Shown here: in pieces, positions 57,477 through 64,000 of the stretch
Position numbering within the stretch: position 1 is the stretch's first letter
Layout: the number at the start of each line of letters is the position of its first letter
NCBI RefSeq assembly: GCF_000220065.1
Contig: NZ_AFQU01000001.1
Location: 1,508,001-1,572,000, forward strand
DNA: 64,000 nt
Reading direction: 5' to 3'
Source of the DNA: Streptococcus sp. oral taxon 056 str. F0418
Lineage (GTDB): Bacteria > Bacillota > Bacilli > Lactobacillales > Streptococcaceae
Made by a program: the position numbers and the translations under genes
The notes under the pieces: generated by a model
The model's input: the letters and a program-made list of their open reading frames with translations, nothing else
Databases searched by the model: none
What the model was told of the DNA's origin: nothing

Positions 57477-57579
57477 CAACTGAAATTTATTCAAATTAGA
57501 TGGAATTCTGTTTTCTGTAAATGTGGGAAAACATTGATTTTAAGCGGATATTGAAACTTATTCAAATAAAAGTGTTTCC

Positions 57580-57808
57580 AACCAGGTCTTAAGAAAGCTC
57601 GTAAAGCATCACAATTTAGTAAACGTTAATTCGAAAGAATTACTATACTTACAAAGAGCACCTTTCTTGGTGTTCTTTTTTTATATTTCTATACTAAATT
57701 GGTGCAATTGACACAGTTGTTGCGACTTTAGTCGCTTATAAATGTGGCTGCAAACTGGCAGAGTCAGTTGCCTCAAAACGTTAATCAATACGATTATATC
57801 AACGTTTC
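57580..57808. repeat. right att-type direct repeat with duplicated rpsI 3' end
   Basis: It contains AACCAGGTCTTAAGAAAGC..., encoding [15 protein letters not shown] and stop (to 57629), then the same terminator and downstream sequence as after rpsI. The TCAAAACGTTAAT core recurs at 57773-57785. Differences from the left copy are few point changes, and one more T in the terminator. It marks the old rpsI end displaced by integration. Confidence 0.85.
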
Positions 57809-57890
57809 AAAGCACTCAAGAGTTTACCTCATGGGTGCTTTTTTTATGTTTTTTAAAAAAGTTCACCTCAAAGTTTACCTTATTTTTACC

Positions 57891-58100
57891 TTATTGTTTT
57901 AGAGACTTTAAGGCAAATTCACCGACTGCCATAGGGACTGCATTAGAAGTATTGACAGAAATCTGTGTTGTACCTGTGTCGCTATGTGTTAGAGCTTCGA
58001 AAATAGCTTCTAAGCTCATTCCCGCTTGTTTAGCAAGTATTACTCTTGCATGTCGCAGTTTATGAGGCGAAGCATGTTTTAATCTTGGATATTGTTTTTG
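57891..58100 (-). pseudogene. C-terminal remnant of an rpsI-targeting tyrosine integrase
   Basis: Minus strand, about 69 codons to TAA at 57891-57893: HASPHKLRHARVILAK (HxLRH catalytic box), then EALTHSDTGTTQISVN in place of the usual LGHxxxxxT..Y region and a C-terminal AVPMAVGEFALKSL. The N-terminal three quarters are gone and a stop lies just upstream. Pointing toward the adjacent att repeat is the normal arrangement of an ICE integrase at an rpsI site. The rest of 57809-58225 holds a terminator-like hairpin (57811-57843) and no gene. Confidence 0.8.
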
Positions 58101-58225
58101 TCAATAGTCTTTTGTGTTATAATGTAGAAACAATATGAAAAAAAGTATTTGTTTATATTCTGTAAATTTTACTTTGTGTAAACATGAGAAGGTTTGAATG
58201 TAGATATAATGGGAGATTGTTTACG

Positions 58226-58738
58226 ATGATAAGTTTAGAGTTGATGTCTGAAGAAAATAGTATAGATGTCTATTCTTTTGAAATAGAAAATCGGGAATAT
58301 TTTGAGCGAAATTTACCTCCTAGACCAGGTAACTATTTTGATCTAGAAGGTTTTAAGGAAATTACAAAGGAATTGTTAACGGAACAAGAGAATCATGACG
58401 CCTACATGCATCTTATTAGAGATTCACAAGGTATTGTGGTTGGAAGAATCAATTTAAATGTTTTAGAGAGTGATAGAAAAACAGCGGAACTTGGATATAG
58501 AATTGGGGAAAATTTTACTAATTTAGGCTATGCAAGTAAAGCAGTTAAACTTGTTTTAGATAAGGCGTTTCATACTTATGGTTTAGATAGAATCATTGCG
58601 GGAACGGCAATGGATAATCTGGCCTCTAAAAGAGTGCTTTTAAAAAATGGTTTCACATTTAGTAGGGTCATAGAAAATGACTTTCAAATTAATAATGAGT
58701 GGGTTCATACAGCAGTATTTGAGATAACGAATCCATAG
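58226..58738 (+). CDS. GNAT-family N-acetyltransferase (RimJ/RimL type)
   Basis: 170 residues with the GNAT acetyl-CoA motif A region (ELGYRIGENFTNLGYASKAVKLVLDKAF) and the RimJ/RimL-like GTAMDNLASKRVLLKNGF near the C-terminus. Substrate unknown; N-terminal amine of a protein, or a small amine. The frame extends to 58184, but MISLELMSEEN at 58226 is the better start, although its Shine-Dalgarno (GGGAGA) is distant. It sits at the scar beside the integrase remnant, so it may be former element cargo. Confidence 0.8.
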   Translation: MISLELMSEENSIDVYSFEIENREYFERNLPPRPGNYFDLEGFKEITKELLTEQENHDAYMHLIRDSQGIVVGRINLNVLESDRKTAELGYRIGENFTNLGYASKAVKLVLDKAFHTYGLDRIIAGTAMDNLASKRVLLKNGFTFSRVIENDFQINNEWVHTAVFEITNP

Positions 58739-58787
58739 TATCATCATTCCAAATTTACTGATAGGATAAAAGGAGTCATCAATCTTA

Positions 58788-58824
58788 ACAGACATTCAAG
58801 AATTTTCTCTTGTATGTCTTTTTT
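58788..58824 (+). terminator. terminator after the acetyltransferase gene
   Basis: AGACATTCAAGA / TCTTGTATGTCT stem followed by TTTTTATCT. From 58825 to 59009 no gene is seen. Confidence 0.8.
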
Positions 58825-59009
58825 ATCTAAAAACGAAGAGTTTACCTAAAAAATTTTTTGGAATTTATCTGAATCATTTTTCGAGATTTCTAAAAGCAGT
58901 TTTTCCAACTGCTTGATTTATATTAACACGCGCTTTTGTTAGTTATTTATTTCTTTTAGTTGAGGCTCCAGAAATGGACTGTAGTAATACACCAGATTAT
59001 TTTGCAATC

Positions 59010-59849
59010 TCATCTTTGTGTAACTCTTACTTGCATTCGGATAAACATATCGCGTTGTCCTTCTTGGATCTGAGGTTGCTCATGGATCACTTCGCAGATA
59101 TAGTCGCTTATAGGAGTGTAGCCTGCTTGGGTCAAGGTTTGATGAAATGAAGGTAAGGATTTTAATTCATCGGAAAAAGAGGAGCAATAAGCAATAGCGT
59201 AATCGCCTTCGGGTAGTAATGTTTTGTTTAGGTGAGGAAGTTCGTTGGGGCTGTGGTGAAAGAGGCAGAGTTGAGTGGAAATCCAATTTTTTTGCTGGAA
59301 ATCTTCTTGTTTCATAATGGATCCGACACGGCTGAAGTGAGTAAAAAAGGGACTGTAGCGGAGAATTTCTTGTTTAAAGTATCGAAGTGCGAGTTCGTAT
59401 TCTTCTGAGTTCATTTGATAGATGTTTTGCTCGATATCAAAGACGAGTAGCTGTCGTTCAGGGAAAGTTGCAATTTCTAGATTTTTGCCCTTTTGTTTTT
59501 CTCCATAAATTTGTACACCAGACCGAAAGATTTCGATTTCTTGGATCTGCTTTTCAATATTCTCTTTTTCACGTAGAAGGCGTTGGTAGCGATCTTCAAC
59601 AATCTGATGTAGATGGAAATGGTCTCTATCAGAAAGGATTTCTTTGATCTCTTCCAGGGAGAAATTCAACTGACGGAGGTACTGAATAGAGTCGACCAGC
59701 GAAGACTGATTGATGTGATAATAACGATAGTTGGTTTCGGGATCGATCCTATAAGGTTTTAAAAGATTGATTTGATCGTAAAACCGTAAAGTTTGGATGG
59801 AAATTTGATTGATTTTGGAAAATTCTCCGATACGTAAAATTTTTTTCAT
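59010..59849 (-). CDS. MerR-family regulator with GyrI-like effector domain
   Basis: 279 residues. The N-terminal MerR winged helix (RIGEFSKINQISIQTLRFYDQINLLKP, i.e. the RxGEx..QTLRFYD pattern) is followed by a dimerisation coiled coil (REKENIEKQIQEIEIF, about 85-110) and a C-terminal GyrI/BmrR-like ligand domain (about 120-279). ATG 59849 is where the family starts; the frame's extension to 60227 runs through the divergent gene. It is divergent from the dehydrogenase-like gene at 59937, whose promoter has the 19-base spacer and dyad typical of MerR targets, so it very probably activates that gene in response to a small molecule. Confidence 0.88.
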   Translation of the reverse strand: MKKILRIGEFSKINQISIQTLRFYDQINLLKPYRIDPETNYRYYHINQSSLVDSIQYLRQLNFSLEEIKEILSDRDHFHLHQIVEDRYQRLLREKENIEKQIQEIEIFRSGVQIYGEKQKGKNLEIATFPERQLLVFDIEQNIYQMNSEEYELALRYFKQEILRYSPFFTHFSRVGSIMKQEDFQQKNWISTQLCLFHHSPNELPHLNKTLLPEGDYAIAYCSSFSDELKSLPSFHQTLTQAGYTPISDYICEVIHEQPQIQEGQRDMFIRMQVRVTQR

Positions 59850-59866
59850 TTTTTTAAAACTCTCTA

Positions 59867-59897
59867 TTGACTCTCTAGTTACTAGAGACATTATACT
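59867..59897 (+). promoter_or_regulatory. MerR-type promoter: 19-bp spacer with centred dyad
   Basis: TTGACT (59867-59872), exactly 19 bases, then TATACT (59892-59897). The spacer holds the perfect dyad TCTCTAGT-T-ACTAGAGA (59872-59888). This is the textbook architecture for activation by DNA distortion by MerR proteins. Confidence 0.9.
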
Positions 59898-59936
59898 ATA
59901 ATTGTGAAGAAAATAACAATAAACGGAGGGTGTGCT

Positions 59937-60971
59937 ATGAGAAATACAAAAATTCGTGCTGTTCAGTACGGCTGTGGTAAGATGTCTAAGGTTATTTTTA
60001 AATACCTTATGGATCACGGCGTGGAAATTGTAGGTGCTATTGACAATAATCCTGCTGTCGTGGGTCAAGATGTCGGAGATTTTGCAGCGCTTGGTTGCAA
60101 AACAGGAGTCATCATTTCGGATGATGCAGAGCGTGTTTTTGATGAATGCGATGCAGATATTGCCATTGTTACAATTGCTTCCTATATGCCTGAAATGTAT
60201 GACTTTTTTGAAACCGCAATTAGACATGGTGTCAATATTATTACGACATGCGAGGAAGCTATTTATCCTTGGACGACTTCACCATCTGAGACGAATCGTC
60301 TTGATAAATTAGCCAAAGAATATGGCGTCACGATTATGGGGTCTGGTATGCAGGATATTTACTGGATTAATATGCCTTGTTTAGCCATGTCTGGACTGAA
60401 TCACATTCAAAAGGTGAAAGGTGTTGCTAGTTACAATGTAGAAGATTATGGTCTAGCCCTTGCAGAAGCACATGGTGCGGGTTATGATGTAGAACGATTT
60501 GACAAAGAAATTGCTTCAGCAGAAAGTCTGCCTTCTTATATGTGGAACGCCGCAGAAGCAATCTGCTCCAAGATGAAATGGACTATTCGTGATATTTCAC
60601 AAAAAAGTGTTCCTTATATTTTGGATGAAGATGTTTATTCGGAGACTTTGGGACGTACGATTCCAGCTGGTCAGGTGACGGGGATGTCGGCTGTAACGAC
60701 TATTCACACACACCAAGGTGTCGAAATAGAAGTGGAATGTATTGGTAAGGTCTATCGTGAACATGATGGCGACATGTGCGATTGGGAAATCACTGGAGAG
60801 CCTAACCTTGTTTTCTCTGTCAGCAAGCCTGATACTGTAGCGTTGACATGTGCAACGATTGTCAATCGTATCCCGTCAGTTTTAGAAGCACCGTCTGGTT
60901 ATGTGACTTCTGAGCTTGCGCGTGAATTGACCTATCCGACCTATCCGCTCCACACATATGTCGAATGGTAA
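59937..60971 (+). CDS. 2,4-diaminopentanoate dehydrogenase-like NAD(P)-binding oxidoreductase
   Basis: 344 residues with an N-terminal dinucleotide-binding fold ([26 protein letters not shown]) of the dihydrodipicolinate-reductase superfamily. The length and C-terminal half ([46 protein letters not shown]) match the Ord/2,4-diaminopentanoate dehydrogenase group. The true substrate in Streptococcus is not known. CGGAGGG precedes ATG 59937. Controlled by the divergent MerR regulator through the promoter at 59867. Confidence 0.75.
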   Translation: MRNTKIRAVQYGCGKMSKVIFKYLMDHGVEIVGAIDNNPAVVGQDVGDFAALGCKTGVIISDDAERVFDECDADIAIVTIASYMPEMYDFFETAIRHGVNIITTCEEAIYPWTTSPSETNRLDKLAKEYGVTIMGSGMQDIYWINMPCLAMSGLNHIQKVKGVASYNVEDYGLALAEAHGAGYDVERFDKEIASAESLPSYMWNAAEAICSKMKWTIRDISQKSVPYILDEDVYSETLGRTIPAGQVTGMSAVTTIHTHQGVEIEVECIGKVYREHDGDMCDWEITGEPNLVFSVSKPDTVALTCATIVNRIPSVLEAPSGYVTSELARELTYPTYPLHTYVEW

Positions 60972-61011
60972 AATGAATTAAAATAAAGTTTACTCGAGAC
61001 TTGATTTTGAG

Positions 61012-61062
61012 GCGAGATGGAACTAATTTTTTGAGGTTAGTTCTAGTCTTGTCTCTTTTCCT
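61012..61062 (+). terminator. terminator after the dehydrogenase-like gene
   Basis: GGAACTAA pairs with TTAGTTCT inside an outer GAGAT...GTCTC stem, followed by TTTTCC. Confidence 0.6.
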
Positions 61063-61136
61063 TTCTTTAAAGAAAGCATGCAAAAAGTCTTGTTTTATGC
61101 TACAATAATACAAATAAAGTAGGATTGGAGTTAGTG

Positions 61137-61403
61137 ATGAAAGCAATAATTACGGTTGTTGGGAAAGACAGAACAGGTATTGTGGCAGGCGTATCTGCTA
61201 AGATTGCAGAATTAGGGTTAAACATTGATGATATTTCACAAACAGTCTTGGATGAGTTTTTTACCATGATGGCTGTTGTTTCAAGTGATGAAAAGAAAGA
61301 TTTTGCGGCTCTTCGTAGCGAATTTGAGGCTTTCGGACAAGAGCTCAATGTCAAAATCAACATTCAAAGCGCAGCCATTTTTGATGCCATGTACAATATC
61401 TAA
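61137..61403 (+). CDS. ACT domain protein (UPF0237)
   Basis: 88 residues, a single ACT domain (AIITVVGKDRTGIVAGVSAKIAEL, i.e. the VVGKDRxGI pattern), which usually binds an amino acid or other small ligand. ATG 61137 with TTGGAG upstream is used; the 61125 TTG is rejected. The next gene, UPF0210, follows after 10 bases in a pairing conserved across streptococci, so the two probably work together. Confidence 0.9.
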   Translation: MKAIITVVGKDRTGIVAGVSAKIAELGLNIDDISQTVLDEFFTMMAVVSSDEKKDFAALRSEFEAFGQELNVKINIQSAAIFDAMYNI

Positions 61404-61413
61404 GGAGTGAAGG

Positions 61414-62751
61414 ATGGATATTAGACAAGTTACAGAAACCATTGCCATGATTGAGGAGCAGAATTTTGATATTCGGACCATCACCATGGGCATTTCACTC
61501 TTAGACTGCACCGACACAGATATTGATCGGGCGGCGGAGAAGATTTACCAAAAAATCACGACCAAAGCGAAAGATTTGGTAGCGGTTGGAGATGAAATCG
61601 CAGCAGAGCTCGGGATTCCTATCGTCAACAAGCGGGTCTCAGTGACTCCGATTTCGCTGATTGGGGCAGCGACAGACAGTAAAGACTACGTGCCTCTGGC
61701 AAAAGCTCTAGACAAGGCAGCCAAGGAAATCGGTGTTGATTTTATCGGCGGCTTCTCGGCCTTGGTCCAAAAGGGCTATCAAAAAGGTGATGAAATTCTC
61801 ATTAACTCTATTCCACGCGCTTTGGCGGAGACGGACAAGGTCTGCTCCTCTGTCAATATCGGCTCAACCAAGACCGGCATCAATATGACGGCAGTTGCAG
61901 ATATGGGACGCATTATTAAGGAAACAGCTCAGTTATCTGACATGGGTGCGGCCAAGCTAGTCGTCTTTGCCAATGCGGTGGAGGACAATCCTTTCATGGC
62001 GGGTGCCTTCCATGGTATCGGTGAAGCAGATGTGGTCATCAACGTCGGTGTTTCAGGACCTGGTGTTGTCAAGCGGGCTTTGGAAAAGGTCCGTGGTGAG
62101 AGCTTTGATGTGGTGGCTGAAACAGTCAAGAAAACGGCTTTCAAAATCACACGTATCGGTCAGTTGGTTGGTCAGATGGCTAGCGAGCGCCTAGGTGTTA
62201 AGTTCGGGATTGTTGACTTGAGTTTGGCTCCAACGCCAGCGGTCGGAGACTCAGTAGCTCGTGTCTTAGAAGAAATGGGCTTGGAAACAGTTGGCACTCA
62301 TGGTACGACAGCGGCACTTGCCCTGCTCAATGACCAAGTCAAAAAAGGTGGGGTCATGGCCTGCAATCAGGTGGGCGGACTGTCTGGTGCTTTCATTCCT
62401 GTGTCAGAAGACGAGGGCATGATTGCGGCTGTGCAAAATGGCTCGCTCAATCTAGAAAAGCTAGAAGCTATGACAGCTATCTGCTCGGTCGGTTTGGATA
62501 TGATTGCCATCCCTGAGGCGACACCAGCTGAAACCATAGCAGCCATGATTGCGGATGAGGCAGCGATTGGTGTCATCAACCAAAAGACGACAGCTGTGCG
62601 GATTATTCCGAAGGGCAAGGAAGGCGACATGATTGAATTTGGCGGACTCTTGGGAACAGCTCCGGTCATGAAGGTCAATCAGGCTTCGTCAGCTGCTTTT
62701 ATCGCGCGGGGGGGTCAGATTCCAGCACCGATTCACAGTTTTAAAAATTAA
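61414..62751 (+). CDS. UPF0210 / PFL family protein
   Basis: 445 residues, the UPF0210 (DUF711, PFL-like fold) length. Landmarks are [32 protein letters not shown] near the start, [14 protein letters not shown] and [19 protein letters not shown]. Biochemical function is not established. Co-transcribed with the ACT gene, which may be its ligand sensor. Codon use is more GC-rich than its neighbours. Confidence 0.9.
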   Translation: MDIRQVTETIAMIEEQNFDIRTITMGISLLDCTDTDIDRAAEKIYQKITTKAKDLVAVGDEIAAELGIPIVNKRVSVTPISLIGAATDSKDYVPLAKALDKAAKEIGVDFIGGFSALVQKGYQKGDEILINSIPRALAETDKVCSSVNIGSTKTGINMTAVADMGRIIKETAQLSDMGAAKLVVFANAVEDNPFMAGAFHGIGEADVVINVGVSGPGVVKRALEKVRGESFDVVAETVKKTAFKITRIGQLVGQMASERLGVKFGIVDLSLAPTPAVGDSVARVLEEMGLETVGTHGTTAALALLNDQVKKGGVMACNQVGGLSGAFIPVSEDEGMIAAVQNGSLNLEKLEAMTAICSVGLDMIAIPEATPAETIAAMIADEAAIGVINQKTTAVRIIPKGKEGDMIEFGGLLGTAPVMKVNQASSAAFIARGGQIPAPIHSFKN

Positions 62752-62759
62752 TAAGAAAA

Positions 62760-62787
62760 TCAGGTCTGTGCAGACAGGCCTTTTCGA
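62760..62787 (+). terminator. terminator after the UPF0210 gene
   Basis: AGGTCTGT / ACAGGCCT (one G-U pair) followed by TTTTCG. Confidence 0.7.
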
Positions 62788-62804
62788 TTGAACAAGGAGA
62801 AAAG

Positions 62805-63497
62805 ATGGCAAAAACAAAATTATTTATCATTCGACATGGGAAAACCATGTTTAATACAATTGGTCGGGCTCAAGGTTGGTCGGATACTCCTCTGACAGCA
62901 GAAGGTGAGCGAGGGATTCGTGAGTTGGGAATTGGATTAAAAAAATCTGGTCTTTCCTTTGTAAAAGCTTACTCAAGTGACTCGGGGCGCACCATTCAGA
63001 CTATGGGGATCGTTTTGGAGGAGTTGGGGATTACAGATCAGATTCCCTACATCTATGATAAACGTATCCGTGAATGGTGCTTTGGTAGCTTTGATGGGGC
63101 CTATGGTGGAGAACTCTTTCATGGTGTCATTCCTCGTGTTTTGAAGACGGATGACTATAAGGAACTCAGTCTGCCGGACTTGGCAAATGGCTTGGTAGAA
63201 GTGGATACTGCCGGTTGGGCAGAGCCGTGGGATAAGCTCAGTGGTCGAATTTTAGAAGGTTTTGAAGCCATTGCAAAAGATGTTGAGGCTTCAGGTGGTG
63301 GCAATGCTTTGGTGGTTAGTCATAGCATGACAATCGGAGCTTTTGCTTATCTGATTGATGAAGAGATTACAAAGAATCCTGGCGTGCAAAACGGTAGTGT
63401 GACAGTAGTGGAATACGAAAATGGCCGATTCACCATCCAGGTGTTGGGAGATATGTCATATCGCCAAGTGGGAGCAGCAATATTGGATGCTCTCTAA
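62805..63497 (+). CDS. histidine phosphatase (phosphoglycerate mutase-like), copy 1
   Basis: 230 residues of the histidine phosphatase superfamily. The RHG catalytic motif is in FIIRHGKTMFN, with the second Arg and Glu in SDSGRTIQT and KRIREWCFGSFDG, and the second catalytic His in VVSHSMTIGAF. The stand-alone protein is probably a broad phosphatase rather than the glycolytic GpmA. AAGGAG precedes ATG 62805. A near-identical copy follows 53 bases later. Confidence 0.92.
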   Translation: MAKTKLFIIRHGKTMFNTIGRAQGWSDTPLTAEGERGIRELGIGLKKSGLSFVKAYSSDSGRTIQTMGIVLEELGITDQIPYIYDKRIREWCFGSFDGAYGGELFHGVIPRVLKTDDYKELSLPDLANGLVEVDTAGWAEPWDKLSGRILEGFEAIAKDVEASGGGNALVVSHSMTIGAFAYLIDEEITKNPGVQNGSVTVVEYENGRFTIQVLGDMSYRQVGAAILDAL

Positions 63498-63550
63498 GGA
63501 TGAGTAGATAGAAAAGTGGTATAATGAATGGAGAAAGTGGAGGTAAGAAA

Positions 63551-64000
63551 ATGCCCAAAACGAGATTATATATCGTCCGTCATGGAAAAACCATGTTTAA
63601 TACCATTGGCCGAGCTCAAGGTTGGTCGGATACCCCTCTGACAGTTGAAGGTGAACGAGGAATTCGAGAGTTAGCATTGGGTCTGAAAGATGCTGGTATA
63701 GACTTTAAGCGGGCTTATTCTAGCGATAGTGGTCGGACTATTCAAACCATGGGAATCATTCTAGAAGAGCTAGACTTGAGAGATAAGATCCCTTACCGTA
63801 CAGACAAGCGCATCCGTGAATGGTGCTTTGGTAGCTTTGATGGGGCCTATGACGGTGAACTCTTTATGGGTGTTATGCCCCGTGTCTTTCATGTCGAACA
63901 TGTTCATCAACTTAGCTATCCCGAATTAGCAGAAGGATTGGTAGAAGTGGACACAGCGGGCTGGGCAGAATCTTGGCCTAAACTCAGTGGCCGTATTTTA
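63551..64000 (+). CDS. histidine phosphatase (phosphoglycerate mutase-like), copy 2 (3' end outside window)
   Basis: 150 codons are visible from ATG 63551 (GGAGG upstream) and the frame is open to the window end. The sequence tracks copy 1 closely (IVRHGKTMFNTIGRAQGWSDTPLT; SDSGRTIQTMGI; KRIREWCFGSFDGAYDGELF), so this is a tandem gene duplication with moderate divergence. Both sets of first-half catalytic residues are intact. Confidence 0.92.
   Translation, partial: MPKTRLYIVRHGKTMFNTIGRAQGWSDTPLTVEGERGIRELALGLKDAGIDFKRAYSSDSGRTIQTMGIILEELDLRDKIPYRTDKRIREWCFGSFDGAYDGELFMGVMPRVFHVEHVHQLSYPELAEGLVEVDTAGWAESWPKLSGRIL

Noticed and set aside
30009-57579. The island as a complete integrative conjugative element
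   Set aside because: No relaxase, coupling protein, type IV secretion, or replication genes are present, and no intact integrase lies at either end.
57742-58065. Plus-strand open frame of 107 codons at the right att repeat
   Set aside because: It is the antisense of the integrase remnant; the minus-strand reading has clear HxLRH integrase features, the plus-strand one has none and no RBS.
59850-60227. Long N-terminal extension of the MerR regulator frame
   Set aside because: It runs antisense through the divergent gene and its promoter; family members start at the RIGEFSK region encoded from 59849.
1-64000. rRNA or tRNA genes
   Set aside because: I looked for conserved rRNA words and tRNA cloverleaf/TTCGA-type arms near gene gaps and saw none that I could support.

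Overview
The window is a low-GC Gram-positive chromosome segment that reads as a viridans-group Streptococcus (mitis/sanguinis/gordonii type). The evidence is the gene order rpsO / pnp-cysE-...-cysS-mrnC, rlmB-degV / rplM-rpsI, the ACT-UPF0210-phosphoglycerate mutase cluster, MsmK, a PezAT module very close to the pneumococcal one, and AAGGAG-type ribosome binding sites. All functions below are read from sequence and family knowledge; no database search was run.

Positions 1-29.9 kb are ordinary chromosome. They hold methionine synthesis (metE 3' end, metF), phosphoketolase (xfp), a minus-strand operon for a glycosyltransferase/GtrA protein, a phosphodiester glycosidase and a membrane protein, then peptide deformylase, an MFS transporter split in two, rsuA-type pseudouridine synthase, a K+ channel, rpsO, an alpha/beta hydrolase, thioredoxin and PepF. 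The pnp-cysE-cysS-mrnC cluster follows, with msmK, a KimA-like K+ permease, rlmB, degV, and rplM-rpsI behind an L13 leader.

From the 3' end of rpsI to about 57.6 kb lies a 27.6 kb island bounded by two near-identical 228/229 bp direct repeats (29959-30186 and 57580-57808). The right copy carries a duplicate of the last 16 codons of rpsI, as expected for an element integrated in the rpsI 3' end, and a 69-codon remnant of a tyrosine integrase lies just outside it. The left half of the island is a secreted RHS/YD-repeat toxin locus: class B sortase, polytopic membrane protein and a 3177-residue WapA-like RHS protein in one overlapping operon. Its immunity gene follows, then silent start-less RHS 3' cassettes with other toxin tips and immunity genes, tip remnants, orphan immunity genes and a promoterless RHS core fragment. 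The right half is a minus-strand tyrosine recombinase and a plus-strand defence operon, pezA-pezT-gajA-gajB (toxin-antitoxin plus Gabija-type OLD nuclease and UvrD helicase) with overlapping genes, followed by one unrecognised gene.

From 58.1 kb the sequence returns to chromosome-like genes: a GNAT acetyltransferase, a MerR regulator divergent from a 2,4-diaminopentanoate-dehydrogenase-like gene with a classic 19-bp-spacer promoter, an ACT protein, UPF0210, and two tandem histidine-phosphatase genes, the second cut by the window end.

The best candidate for an undescribed system is the sortase-membrane protein-RHS operon with its downstream silent cassette array on an att-flanked island that also carries PezAT-Gabija. 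Three genes in the window (phosphodiester glycosidase, MFS transporter, DUF2185-type immunity gene) are each broken by exactly one missing base in an A or T run, so either homopolymer phase variation or sequencing error should be considered.
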